NCBI GenBank assembly: GCA_015075375.1
Contig: JABTUM010000002.1
Location: forward strand, 142,306 to 206,305
Direction: 5' to 3'
Source of the DNA: Planctomycetota bacterium
Lineage (GTDB): Bacteria > Planctomycetota > SZUA-567 > H5-PLA8
DNA: 64,000 nucleotides
The notes beneath the pieces were generated by a model. It saw nothing but the letters and a program-made list of their open reading frames with translations, searched no databases and was not told the DNA's origin. The translations under genes were made by a program, and so were the position numbers. The stretch's first letter is position 1. Each line of letters opens with the position of its first letter. Positions 17,613 to 26,439 of the stretch are shown here, one piece after another.

Positions 17613-19607
17613 ATGTCTGACGCTCGATTGAAGGAAGATCCCGCCGGCGAAGATCTCGCGCACGAACGCGTGAATCCCAGCGCGGAGCGCCCGTTGGGTG
17701 CGATCATGGATGCGCGCCTGACACGCCGCGAAGTGTTGACGAGTTTGGTGCTTTCGCCGGTGCTGGCCACCTTTGCCGAATTGGTTCGCGGCGGTCTGGC
17801 CCATGCCGAACCGGCGGCTGGCGGCAGCACGCTGGGCTTCGAGGAACTCGAAGGCCGGCTGGAGAAGTTTCACCGGGTGGCGCGCGGGTACGACGCGAAG
17901 GTGTTGCTGAGTTGGGGGCAGGGGGTGGTTTCGGGCGCGCCTTCGTTCGACCCGTACGCTCAGACGCCCGACGCTCAAGAGAAGCAGTTCGGCTACAACA
18001 ACGACTTCATCGCTTTCATGCCGTTGCCGCGCGGTTCGGATCATTCCGACCACGGGCTGCTGTGCGTGAACCACGAATACGCCAGCCCCGAATTGATGTT
18101 CCCGCGCGATCCGCCGTCCGAGCCCCAGCCGAGCCCCGAAGAGCGGTTGCAGGAGCGCGAACGCGACCGCTCGAAAGTGGAGGTCATGCTCGCGGCGCAT
18201 GGGCATTCGGTCGTGGAGATCAAGAAGACCGGCGATGTGTGGCAGACGGTGCCTAACGGTACGTACAACCGCCGCATTACCACGCGTTCGACGAAGTGCC
18301 GGCTTTCCGGTCCTGCCGCCGGGCACGACCGGATGAAGACCTTCGAAGATCCGGACGGCCTTTGGGTGAAGGGTACGCTGAACAATTGCTCGGGCGGCGT
18401 GACGCCCTGGGGCACGGTGGTGATCGCCGAAGAGAATTTCGACTTCTATTTCAGCGGCAAGCCGTCGGGTTCGGAACTCGCCAACCACTTGCGCTACGGG
18501 ATCAAAGGCAAGCCGCGCTGGAACTTCGGGGATTTCTTCGAACGATTCGACGTCGAGCGCGAGACGAGCGAGCCCAACCGCTTCGGCTGGCTGGTCGAAT
18601 ACGATCCGTACGATCCGCAGTCGGTGCCGGTCAAGCGCACGGCCTTGGGGCGCTGGAATCACGAAGGCGCCGCGATGGTCCTCAACAAGGACGGCCGGGT
18701 GGTCGTCTACAGCGGGGACGACCGGGTCTACGAGTATATTTACAAGTTCGTCACCAAGAACGCCTTCGACGCCAAGGACCTCGCGAAGAATAAGGATCTG
18801 CTGGACGAGGGGACGCTGTATGCCGCGCGCTTCGAGGACGACGGCACGCTGAACTGGCGTCCGCTGGTTTTCGGACAGGGGCGGCTGACGCCGGCGTTCG
18901 GTTTCCATTCGCAGGCGGATGTGGTGATCGAAGCGCGCCGCGCGGCCGACCTGATGGGCGCGACTCCGATGGATCGCCCGGAAGACGTGGATATCAACCC
19001 CGTTACCGGCCGCGTCTACGCCTCGCTGACGAACAACGATAGCCGCGACATCGACCGTCTGGACGCCGTAAACCCGCGCTACGACAACCGCTTCGGGCAC
19101 ATCGTCGAGATGATTCCGCCGGGCGAAGGAAAAGACGCCGATCATGCGGCGGATTCCTTCAAGTGGGAGATCTTCATCCTGGCCGGCAATCCGCGCGACA
19201 AGAAGCACCGCGCCAAGTATCACCCCGATCTTTCGAAGCACGGCTGGTTCGCTTGCCCCGATAATCTGGCGTTCGACAAGCAAGGCCGCATCTGGATCGC
19301 GACCGATCAGGGTAAGCGCCAAGGTGAGACGAAAATCGGGGACGGGTTGTGGGTCTGCGATACCACCGGCCCCGGCCGTGCCCTGACGCGGCATTTCTTC
19401 TCGGGCCCCCTCGGAGCGGAGATCTGCGGGCCGTGCCTGACGCCCGACAACACGACCATCTTCGTGGCGGTGCAGCATCCCGGCGAAGAGAAAGGTTCCA
19501 ATTTCGAAGATCCGGCGACGCGCTGGCCGGACTTCAAGAACGGGATGCCGCCGCGTCCGTCGGTGGTGGCGATCGTCAAGAAGGGCGGGGGCGTGCTGGG
19601 CACCTAG
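17613..19607 (+). CDS. phoX: PhoX-family alkaline phosphatase, Tat-exported
   Basis: The 664-residue product matches PhoX (DUF839) throughout. An N-terminal extension precedes a twin-arginine motif (TRREVL, Arg38-Arg39) and a hydrophobic stretch. Family blocks include NDFIAFMPLPRGSDHSDHG, CVNHEYASPE, FGWLVEYDPYDP, GRWNHEGAA, YSGDDRVYEY, PEDVDINPVTGRVYASLTNN and DNLAFDKQGRIWIATDQ. By family knowledge PhoX is a Ca/Fe enzyme that releases phosphate from esters in the periplasm or outside the cell. The start at 17613 gives the N-terminal length usual for PhoX; an upstream in-frame GTG at 17565 lacks support. It is divergent from an OprO/P-type porin, giving a phosphate-scavenging pair. Confidence 0.9.
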   Translation: MSDARLKEDPAGEDLAHERVNPSAERPLGAIMDARLTRREVLTSLVLSPVLATFAELVRGGLAHAEPAAGGSTLGFEELEGRLEKFHRVARGYDAKVLLSWGQGVVSGAPSFDPYAQTPDAQEKQFGYNNDFIAFMPLPRGSDHSDHGLLCVNHEYASPELMFPRDPPSEPQPSPEERLQERERDRSKVEVMLAAHGHSVVEIKKTGDVWQTVPNGTYNRRITTRSTKCRLSGPAAGHDRMKTFEDPDGLWVKGTLNNCSGGVTPWGTVVIAEENFDFYFSGKPSGSELANHLRYGIKGKPRWNFGDFFERFDVERETSEPNRFGWLVEYDPYDPQSVPVKRTALGRWNHEGAAMVLNKDGRVVVYSGDDRVYEYIYKFVTKNAFDAKDLAKNKDLLDEGTLYAARFEDDGTLNWRPLVFGQGRLTPAFGFHSQADVVIEARRAADLMGATPMDRPEDVDINPVTGRVYASLTNNDSRDIDRLDAVNPRYDNRFGHIVEMIPPGEGKDADHAADSFKWEIFILAGNPRDKKHRAKYHPDLSKHGWFACPDNLAFDKQGRIWIATDQGKRQGETKIGDGLWVCDTTGPGRALTRHFFSGPLGAEICGPCLTPDNTTIFVAVQHPGEEKGSNFEDPATRWPDFKNGMPPRPSVVAIVKKGGGVLGT

Positions 19608-19652
19608 GCTCCGCCCGGAAGCATCGGCCGGCCGCCGGCCATGCCGCGTCCG

Positions 19653-21923
19653 TTAGAACAGCACTCGAATCTGGTCGTTCGCGACGATAATGCGCTGCGA
19701 GAGCAGCTTGATGATGTAGCGGTGGAACTCCATCGCCGCCTGCGGCTCGGTCTTCTCCAGATCCAGAAGCGTTTTATAGCGGAAGCGCTGCACGCGACAG
19801 GGCGAGTCGGCGACGCATTCGGCGCTGCGTGGCAGGTGCGAATAGAGCGCCATTTCGCCCACCACCGAGCCGGGCCCGAAGGTGCGTAGACGCACGACCC
19901 GGTCGTCGAGCTTCAAGCGGACGGTCACTTCCCCGCGTTCGATGAAGAACATGTCGTCGCCCGGATCGCCCTGCTTGAAGAGGAGTTCGTCCTCCTGAAG
20001 CGCCTGGGCTTCCATGCGGGCAAGGATGATATCGAGCGAGGCCTCGGTGAAGTGCGGCGCGAGCAGCCCGCGCATCACGTCGTCCATGGACATGAAGGTC
20101 ATCGTGCCTGCCGCATCGATGACGCCGCGCGTACTGGTGGGGACCGCGTCGCCTTGGGTGGACGGATCGGCCAGAATCTTCTCTTCGAAGTACTCAAGCC
20201 CGCGGTCCATGTCCGCGAACTGCATGATCCTGGGGTTGGGCAACAGGCCGCCTTGTTTCAGCAACGCGTCCATATCGGGTTTGACGCCGCACAGCGCCAG
20301 CTCGGCGCCGTTACGTTCGCAGGCCTTCTCTAGTTTACAGAGGCTGATCACCGAGGAGACGTCGAGCCCCTGGACGAGACGGAAGTCGAGCATCAGGTAG
20401 CGCAGCTTTTCGGTTTCGATGCGCATGCGCGCTTCGGCCAGGATGCGGCTGGCGAGCGCGAAGAAGACGTATCCCTGGAGGCTGAAGACGCGCGCTTGGC
20501 GGCCGTGCTTCTTGAGTGCTCCGGCGATTTCGAGGGCGCGTTCCTTGTTCGACGCCCGGTCGGCCACCGTAAAATTATAGCGGATGCAGTTTGTCTTGCT
20601 GTAGCTGTAGACGAAGTACACCAGCGCGACCATCAGTCCGAAGACGACGCCCACCACCAGCCCCTGCACCGCCACCAGCACCAGGATACCCATCAGCAGA
20701 GCGAACTCGAAGTGCGAGAGCTGCCGGTACGACTTCCACATCCAGGCGTGGAGCATGTCGAGGCCCAAGAAGAGCAGCAGTCCGACGAGCACCGGTTTGG
20801 GCAGGTATTCGGCGTAGGGCAATAGGAAGAGCGTGGCGATCAGGATCAGCACCGAGCACCAGACGCCGGCTTTGCGCGTGACCGCGCCGGCTTTGTGATG
20901 CAGCAGGCTGCGCGTAGTGGAGACGCAACCGACGATGCCGCCGGCCAGTCCGGCCAGCACGTTGGCCAACCCGTTCACCTGCATCTCACGGTCGAAATCG
21001 ACATCTTGCTCGGTGGCCACGTCCATGCCCATCGAAGTGAACATGATCGAGAAGACGACCACGAGGGCGAGCGCCAGGAGGTTCTGCCACTGCTTCATCA
21101 ATAGGTCGGTGCGCACGCCGTCCAGCGAAGGCAGGTGAATCCCGGATTCTACGAGGCGCGGGAGCTTAAAGAGCAGCCCCTGCTCGCGGGCGGCATCGGG
21201 CGTCATGCCGAACGATTGAAGGCTGACGAAAAAGACCACGCTGCCCAGGATGAGCCCGATGGGCATGCCCAGCGCCGGGTGGATGAATCGTTTGGCCACC
21301 GGCACGCCCAGCAAGACGGCTGCGGCGCTGAGCAAGGCCGGTCCGGCGACTTCCGGCGGATGGCGGAGCATCTGCAACGTGGGCGGTTCCTTGAGCAAGA
21401 CTTCCAGGCCGCCGCGAATGAGCAGAAAGCCGGTGCTGGCCATGAAGCCGGCCACGACCGAATAAGGCACGAAGCTGAGCAACCGTCCGCAGCGCCATGC
21501 GCCCAGCAGGTAAAGGAAGAGCCCCGTCAGAATGGCGCTCACCGAGAGCATCATGAGCACCGTGATCAGGATTTGTTCGGGAGGCACTTCGGCGGCGACG
21601 AGGTCGCGGCTGAGCGAGGCGGCCATCAGGGCTACGATGGCGGTGGGCTTGGGCGTCGGACCGGCGATCGAAAACGGGCTGCTGCTGCCCAGCGCCACCA
21701 CCAAGCACAGAATGCAACTCGCCAGGAGGATCGTATGGAAGCCCGTGGCCAGGTGCGGAGCCAGAGCCGGCACTCCGAAGATCAATACGCCGTAGCTGAT
21801 CGTCGAGGCGAAGCCGACGAAGCCCGAGAGGGTGCCTGCCGCCAGATCGCGTCCCCATAGGGATGCGGGAGTCGGTGGACCTGAGCTGGGGTGTGTTGGC
21901 GCTTTGGAATCCGTCTGGGACAT
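19653..21923 (-). CDS. SulP-family anion transporter with STAS and cyclic-nucleotide-binding domains
   Basis: This 756-residue protein joins a SulP membrane domain (about 25-440, with GVLIFGVPALAPHLATG and SIAGPTPKPTAIV), a STAS domain (about 470-580, with YLMLDFRLVQGLDVSSV, where the Asp-Ser signature is kept as DVSS), and a C-terminal cNMP domain (about 630-745, GSVVGEMALYSHLPRSAECV). SulP proteins carry sulfate, bicarbonate or other anions, often with H+ or Na+. The cNMP domain keeps the phosphate-cassette Arg, so transport may respond to cAMP/cGMP or a related ligand. The ATG at 21923 has no strong ribosome site. It ends 46 nt from the convergent PhoX gene; a perfect 7-bp palindrome (19626-19640) fills that gap. 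Confidence 0.9.
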   Translation of the reverse strand: MSQTDSKAPTHPSSGPPTPASLWGRDLAAGTLSGFVGFASTISYGVLIFGVPALAPHLATGFHTILLASCILCLVVALGSSSPFSIAGPTPKPTAIVALMAASLSRDLVAAEVPPEQILITVLMMLSVSAILTGLFLYLLGAWRCGRLLSFVPYSVVAGFMASTGFLLIRGGLEVLLKEPPTLQMLRHPPEVAGPALLSAAAVLLGVPVAKRFIHPALGMPIGLILGSVVFFVSLQSFGMTPDAAREQGLLFKLPRLVESGIHLPSLDGVRTDLLMKQWQNLLALALVVVFSIMFTSMGMDVATEQDVDFDREMQVNGLANVLAGLAGGIVGCVSTTRSLLHHKAGAVTRKAGVWCSVLILIATLFLLPYAEYLPKPVLVGLLLFLGLDMLHAWMWKSYRQLSHFEFALLMGILVLVAVQGLVVGVVFGLMVALVYFVYSYSKTNCIRYNFTVADRASNKERALEIAGALKKHGRQARVFSLQGYVFFALASRILAEARMRIETEKLRYLMLDFRLVQGLDVSSVISLCKLEKACERNGAELALCGVKPDMDALLKQGGLLPNPRIMQFADMDRGLEYFEEKILADPSTQGDAVPTSTRGVIDAAGTMTFMSMDDVMRGLLAPHFTEASLDIILARMEAQALQEDELLFKQGDPGDDMFFIERGEVTVRLKLDDRVVRLRTFGPGSVVGEMALYSHLPRSAECVADSPCRVQRFRYKTLLDLEKTEPQAAMEFHRYIIKLLSQRIIVANDQIRVLF

Positions 21924-21973
21924 GCCGGTGGAAACTAACCGAGATTAAAGAAAATGCGAATCCCTAGCAGCCC

Positions 21974-22107
21974 GTAGAAAAAGGGCAGGACCGCGCAGCC
22001 ACGGGCTTGTGCTCCGGCTCAAGGCGCATCGAGACGATGCGGCCCCCTGCGCGACGCCTGTCCCAGTTCAAAAGCTCCTCGCAAGGAGGTCAGCACCCTT
22101 TTTCTGC
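21974..22107. ncRNA. Candidate structured RNA or leader between SulP and the next gene
   Basis: Nested complementary segments are visible. A closing helix pairs 21974-21985 (GTAGAAAAAGGG) with 22096-22107 (CCCTTTTTCTGC). An inner helix pairs GGGCAGG (21983-21989) with CCTGTCCC (22057-22064, one bulge), continuing as CGCGCAG (21992-21998) with CTGCGCG (22047-22053). Inside are a perfect hairpin, CGCATCG/CGATGCG (22025-22041), and a separate CTCCT/AGGAG hairpin (22075-22088). The GGG at 21983-21985 is shared by two helices, as in a switch. Both strands end in CCCTTTTTCT, so orientation is open: a leader of the SulP gene on the minus strand, or a leader or sRNA before the + gene. No known RNA family was recognised. 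Confidence 0.45.
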
Positions 22108-22234
22108 GAACTGCTTGACGCACAAGTGTTTGCCGGAAGCCTGATGGGTCAGGATCGTCCCAAGCGCACTTTTTCCGTCATCTTTTCCTGACGGGAGCGC
22201 CCCTTCTTAAAGAACACATTTGGAGCGAAAGACG

Positions 22235-23491
22235 ATGCGGGCGACCTGTTTGTGGTGGATGGTTCTGTGTATGGCGGGACTTGGCTTACCGGCCGCTGCC
22301 GAGCAGAGCACGGACCTCGAACCGCCCCGGCTGGTCGTCCACGAGTGGGGCACCTTCACCACCATGCAGGGCTCCGATGGGGTGACCCTGGAAGGCCTGC
22401 ACCACGACGAAGAGCAGCTCCCGCGCTTCGTCTATTCGCGCGATCTGCTCAGCCCCGAAGAGGTCGCTTTGCGGGAGTATGCTTTCAATAAGATGGAGAC
22501 GCCGGTCACCTACTTTTATCCTTCGCGGCCCATGTGCGTGCGGGTGCGCGTTCGGTTTCCCGCGGGCATTTTGACTCAGTGGTACCCTAACGTGCGGCAT
22601 TTCGTTCCGGACCTGGCGGAAGCCGGCGGACCGAAGTTGGAGCTGAAACAGGGGGTGTTGGACTGGGGCGAGGTGAATCTGGTATCGCCGAGCGCGGAAG
22701 GGGAGGCGCTTTTGCCGCCCGTGGGTGTCGACGATCCCTGGGCTTACGCGCGCCAAACCGACGCGGCGCTGGTGCAGGTAAACGATTGGCAGCCTTCGCG
22801 CGGGTATTCGAAGCAGACGGAGAAATACCTTTTTTACCGCGGCTTGGGCCGCTGCGAGATGCCCCTGCGCGCGAATACTCGCAAAGGCGGCGCTTTGGAG
22901 CTTCGCAACACCAGCTCGCATGCGCTGCGGCATGTGTTCTTGCTGCGCGTGGAAGACGGCCGCGGAACGTTTCAGTACGTGCCCGAGCTGGCCGGTGGAG
23001 CGCGGCTTGAGCGGAGCATTCCCCTGCCGGCGGATGCGCCCGAGTTGCCGGAGCATGCCGCGCGATTGCGCGAAAAGCTGGAGGAAGCGCTGACCGCGTG
23101 CGGCCTGTATCCCAAAGAGGCGCGCGCGATGGCGCTGACGTGGAACCGCAGCTATTTCCACACGCCGGGACTGCGCGTGCTGTACGTGCTGCCCGACGAA
23201 CTGACCCGCGCGATTCTGCCGCTCGAGGTCGAGCCCGCGCCACAAGAGGCCGTGCGCGTTATGGTTGCGCGCCTGGAATGCCTTACGCCGGAACAGGAGG
23301 ACCGCGTCGCGGGCGCGGTCGCGCAGCTCGATGCGCCGGACTTCGAATGCCGCGACGCCGCGAGCCGGACGCTGCGCGAATTGGGGCGGTTTGCCGAGCC
23401 CAACTTGCGGCGAGTGTTATCCAAGGCCGAAGCTCCCGAACTGCGCGCACGCGTACTGCGTCTGCTGCAGCGCTTCGAACCGCTCAAATGA
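22235..23491 (+). CDS. Exported protein of unknown family with HEWGTFT motif
   Basis: The 418-residue product has a Sec signal (about 1-22, ending PAAAEQ) and then LVVHEWGTFTTMQG, a strongly featured start that I have the impression recurs in uncharacterised proteins of several phyla; no function is known to me. The middle contains aromatic-rich beta segments (METPVTYFYPSRP, VLDWGEVNLVSP, YLFYRGLGRCEMPL), and the last about 60 residues form a HEAT-like helical tail (ARTL-type repeats, FECRDAASRTLRELGRFAEP). The ATG at 22235 has GGAG 9 nt upstream; a TTG at 22220 is the longer alternative. The architecture suggests a periplasmic or extracellular protein with a binding role. Confidence 0.65.
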   Translation: MRATCLWWMVLCMAGLGLPAAAEQSTDLEPPRLVVHEWGTFTTMQGSDGVTLEGLHHDEEQLPRFVYSRDLLSPEEVALREYAFNKMETPVTYFYPSRPMCVRVRVRFPAGILTQWYPNVRHFVPDLAEAGGPKLELKQGVLDWGEVNLVSPSAEGEALLPPVGVDDPWAYARQTDAALVQVNDWQPSRGYSKQTEKYLFYRGLGRCEMPLRANTRKGGALELRNTSSHALRHVFLLRVEDGRGTFQYVPELAGGARLERSIPLPADAPELPEHAARLREKLEEALTACGLYPKEARAMALTWNRSYFHTPGLRVLYVLPDELTRAILPLEVEPAPQEAVRVMVARLECLTPEQEDRVAGAVAQLDAPDFECRDAASRTLRELGRFAEPNLRRVLSKAEAPELRARVLRLLQRFEPLK

Positions 23492-23569
23492 GCCCGGGCG
23501 TATGCCGCCGGCCTCACGTCCGTTCCTCGAAGAACGGGCCCGTGGCCGGAGGCACACGCATGCCGTGCA

Positions 23570-23767
23570 TTAGAGCCTGCGCTTCGCGCGGCCCAGCGTC
23601 ACGACTTGCTGGCAGCGCTCGCACGCCCACTTGCCCGTGTCCCCAAACGCACGCAAGACGCCGCTGCAATGCGGACAGTGATTCTGGAGCATGCGCGAAC
23701 CGCGCATGGGCCGGTGCGGCGATGGAAGCCGCCTGGAACTGGGTCTCTCCTGCGATAGCCGCTGCAT
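23570..23767 (-). CDS. Small zinc-ribbon protein
   Basis: The 65-residue basic protein has a C-terminal zinc ribbon: HCPHCSGVL ... WACERCQQVV, giving two CxxC knuckles about 15 residues apart. The N-terminal 25 residues are basic and Ser/Arg-rich and probably disordered. The start is the ATG at 23767 with a strong AGGAGAAGGGAG region 6-15 nt upstream; the longer frame lacks one. Such ribbons bind nucleic acid or protein partners. It is transcribed divergently from its right-hand hydrolase neighbour and convergently to the preceding gene. Confidence 0.6.
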   Translation of the reverse strand: MQRLSQERPSSRRLPSPHRPMRGSRMLQNHCPHCSGVLRAFGDTGKWACERCQQVVTLGRAKRRL

Positions 23768-23826
23768 AAATCGCTCCCTTCTCCTGTTTCCTTGCTCCTC
23801 GCCGCGCACGAGCCCCGAAAACAAGC

Positions 23827-23855
23827 GGGGCCGGAGGTTTATGGCCTCCGGCCCC
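23827..23855. terminator. GC-rich hairpin, possible terminator without U-tract
   Basis: An 11-bp perfect stem GGGGCCGGAGG / CCTCCGGCCCC with loop TTTATGG separates the two small minus-strand genes. No run of T follows on either strand, so it may be an RNA-end stabiliser or attenuator, not a classical terminator. Confidence 0.4.
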
Positions 23856-23883
23856 TGAATTTCGTGCGTGGCGAATGAGGGGA

Positions 23884-24054
23884 TCAGGCCGGAGGCGGAC
23901 GGTCGAGCCAGGCGCGCATAAACGCCGGCGCACCGATTTCGATGCGGCCAGCGTCCGGGCGAGCCCAGACTTGCCGTTTAGCGATCGATTCGAGAACCGT
24001 CGAGTGCATCGCTTCCGCTCCGAAAACCAACATCAACATCGCAACTAACCCCAT
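23884..24054 (-). CDS. Small exported or membrane-anchored protein (56 aa)
   Basis: A 56-residue frame starts at the ATG at 24054 and has an excellent ribosome site (GGAGGG, 5 nt before the start). The N-terminus is hydrophobic (MGLVAMLMLVFGAEA), fitting a short signal or anchor, and the rest is basic/amphipathic (IAKRQVWARPDAG, FMRAWLDRPPPA). I recognise no family. It begins about 100 nt from the divergent hydrolase start and lies within a longer shadow frame on the same strand, which should be ignored. Confidence 0.5.
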   Translation of the reverse strand: MGLVAMLMLVFGAEAMHSTVLESIAKRQVWARPDAGRIEIGAPAFMRAWLDRPPPA

Positions 24055-24156
24055 GAAGGCCCTCCGTGTCAAATCGTCCCTGTTTGGGGCGATTTCCTCT
24101 GCTTGGGGGAAACCCTTCGCGATGCCATAATGCGCGCGGCTCCCGGAGATCGTGGT

Positions 24157-25578
24157 GTGTCGAAGAAGCATGGGATTTGGCTGGCGAGTCTGCTCAGTTT
24201 CGCGTTGGCCGCGCAAGAACCCCGGCCCGCGCCCGATGCGGATCCGGGCGAAGAAGCCGCGCCCGATCCGGATGCGCTGATCCCCGGCGCGGTGCACGAA
24301 CGCGTGGCCGTGAAGCTCGATGCGAGCCAGACGTACGCACTTTACCTGCCCAGCTACTTTACGCCCGATCAGACGTGGCCGATTCTGTATTGCTTTTCGC
24401 CGGGCGCCCAAGGGAGCACGCCGGTCAACCTGTATCGCGCGGCGGCCGAACGCTTCGGCTGGATTGTCGTCGGGAGCAACAACGCGCGGAACGGTCCGAT
24501 GGAGCCCGTGCAAGCCGCGATCGAAGCGCTGTGGAAAGATACGTGGACGCGCTTCCCCATCGATCCGAAACGGCTGTACGCGACGGGCTTCAGCGGCGGC
24601 GCGCGGATGGCATGGGCGATGGCGCTGACGCGCGATAAACCCTTCGCCGGTTGGCTGCCTTGCGGCGCGGGGTATGCCGCGGAGATGCCGCCGCGCGAGG
24701 GCCTGACCTTCGCCGTCTGCGGGCTGGCCGGCCGCCAGGATTTCAACTACGACGAACTGAACCGCGTGGAGCGCCAGCTTGCCGGCATGGGACTGCGCAC
24801 GCGGGTTCTGGAGTTCGACGGCGGGCACGATTGGCCGCCCGCTTCGCACGCGACGCAAGCGGTGCGATACATGGATCTGCTGGCTCGAGTGCGTGCCGGA
24901 GAAGCCGGCGGCGCGGCGGCGCAGGACCTATTTCAGGAAGAGTTGGCCGATGCGAAGGCGATGCTCGAGGATGCGCACGGGATGCTGGCGGCGCACGCAC
25001 GGTTCGCCGAACTGACCGAGTTGGGCGCCGGCACTCCGATTCAGGCGGAAGCCCGGGCGGCGCTGGCCGCGCTGGATGCGCGACCGGGCTTCAAGAAGGA
25101 GCAACTTGCCGCGGCGCGCATGGCCGAACTGCGCGGGGAACTCGACGCGCTGACCGATCCGGCCGCACGTTTCGAGCGCGCGCTCGAGCTGTACCGTCTG
25201 TTCCTGAAGGAGCATTCCGGAACGGCCACGGCGCAGCGTGTGCAGGAGTCGCTTGACGGCCTGCCCGAGAAGATGGCCTTCGCCGCGCGGCTCTTGATGC
25301 GGCGGAAGGATTACGCACGCGCCGAGGAGATTCTGCAGCGCGCGCTGAGCGTGCTCCAAGATCCTACTCTGGCCTATGCGTTGGCCTGCGCGCAGGCACG
25401 TGCGGGTAAAAAAGAAGCCGCACTGGCGAGCCTTGACCGCGCGGTGAAGCTCGGTTTCGGCGACGGAGCGCACCTCCAGGCCGACGAGGATCTCGCGGCG
25501 CTGCGCGGCGAAGCGGCGTACCAGAAGCTGGTTCGCGAGCTGGCCTCGCGCGCGCCGGTTCCGGCTTCAAAGCCCTGA
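24157..25578 (+). CDS. Exported alpha/beta hydrolase (esterase/depolymerase-like) with TPR-type C-terminus
   Basis: The 473-residue protein has a signal peptide, then an alpha/beta-hydrolase domain (about 45-250): strand WPILYCFSPGAQG, nucleophile elbow GFSGGARMAW (Ser146), an acidic residue in GRQDFNYDE and the catalytic His in FDGGHDWPP. This resembles feruloyl-esterase/PHB-depolymerase-like enzymes. The C-terminal half (about 260-473) is helical with TPR-like repeats (AARLLMRRKDYARAEEIL, LAYALACAQARAGKKEAALA). It probably cleaves an ester outside the cytoplasm; the substrate is unknown. Starts at 24103 (TTG) and 24130 (ATG) are possible; the GTG at 24157 is preferred for its GGAG and the immediate signal peptide. 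Confidence 0.75.
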   Translation: MSKKHGIWLASLLSFALAAQEPRPAPDADPGEEAAPDPDALIPGAVHERVAVKLDASQTYALYLPSYFTPDQTWPILYCFSPGAQGSTPVNLYRAAAERFGWIVVGSNNARNGPMEPVQAAIEALWKDTWTRFPIDPKRLYATGFSGGARMAWAMALTRDKPFAGWLPCGAGYAAEMPPREGLTFAVCGLAGRQDFNYDELNRVERQLAGMGLRTRVLEFDGGHDWPPASHATQAVRYMDLLARVRAGEAGGAAAQDLFQEELADAKAMLEDAHGMLAAHARFAELTELGAGTPIQAEARAALAALDARPGFKKEQLAAARMAELRGELDALTDPAARFERALELYRLFLKEHSGTATAQRVQESLDGLPEKMAFAARLLMRRKDYARAEEILQRALSVLQDPTLAYALACAQARAGKKEAALASLDRAVKLGFGDGAHLQADEDLAALRGEAAYQKLVRELASRAPVPASKP

Positions 25579-25647
25579 GCGTTTCCGGGTGAATCGAGCC
25601 GGTGCTTGTGCTAAATTGGGCCTACGAGTGGAGGCTGGAGCGCGATC

Positions 25648-26439
25648 ATGGACATCGCTCGCCTGTTGAAGGACTGGCCACTGGGAGAAGGGAGCAACGT
25701 CCGCCGCATCGTCGGCGAAGACGGCAGCGAGAAGATCCAGATTCGCGTCTGCATCGACAGCTTCAACGGTATTCTTCAGTTCGAGTGCGACGGGCGACCC
25801 GATGGCGAGAAACCGCAGGGCGAATCCTTCTATTTCGATTACCTCGAAAAGAAGCTTTCGCAGCATCTTCATGGCGGAAATATCGCGAAGGATTTTCGCG
25901 TCACGCACACGCAGTGCGAGCGGTTGTTCGACGAAAGCGGGCAGGTTTACCACCGATACGTGATTCTCTTGCAGCTCGGCGATTTCGAACGCGTGATGCG
26001 CGACACCGACCGCAACATGCGGCTTTTCCGCTTCGTAAATACATACGCAGTGCGGCAAGCCGACCGCGAGCATCTCGAATGCTGGTGGCCGTACATCCTG
26101 CGCATCCATTTCACGGCCAAAGCCATGGAGGAGTTGCGCACGGGCAGCATCGAGAAGGCGATGGAGGCGGTGCAGGCTTGCACGCAGCGGCTGGACGAAC
26201 TCGCGCCGCAGGAGAACGAGACCTTTCAGCACGAGATGAAGCGCAGCCGTGAAGCGCTGGAAGAGTTGGACGGCGAATTGCGCAAACGCAAACCGCTGAG
26301 CGAGATCGAGAAACTCCAGCGTGCGTTGCAGCGCGCCGTCGAGGACGAGCGTTACGAGGATGCCGCTCGGTTGCGCGACAAGATCGCCCGCTTCCAGACG
26401 AAGAAGCACCCGGCCGGCGGCGATGATGACGACGCATAA
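25648..26439 (+). CDS. UVR-motif protein (UvrB/UvrC-type interaction motif)
   Basis: This 263-residue cytosolic protein has a mixed alpha/beta N-terminal part (about 1-130) that I cannot assign, a helical middle with KAMEAVQACTQRLDELAP, and a C-terminal UVR motif (about 220-253: EIEKLQRALQRAVEDERYED, then AARLRDKI). UVR motifs mediate contacts in UvrB-UvrC and in McsA-like proteins that act with protein-arginine kinases. No uvr, mcsB or clp genes are near. The acidic C-terminus (GGDDDDA) is notable. GGAGG lies upstream of the ATG at 25648. Confidence 0.75.
   Translation: MDIARLLKDWPLGEGSNVRRIVGEDGSEKIQIRVCIDSFNGILQFECDGRPDGEKPQGESFYFDYLEKKLSQHLHGGNIAKDFRVTHTQCERLFDESGQVYHRYVILLQLGDFERVMRDTDRNMRLFRFVNTYAVRQADREHLECWWPYILRIHFTAKAMEELRTGSIEKAMEAVQACTQRLDELAPQENETFQHEMKRSREALEELDGELRKRKPLSEIEKLQRALQRAVEDERYEDAARLRDKIARFQTKKHPAGGDDDDA

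Noticed and set aside
22009..22191. 60-codon plus-strand frame within the structured region
   Set aside because: No ribosome site and no family; the inverted-repeat structure explains the sequence better.
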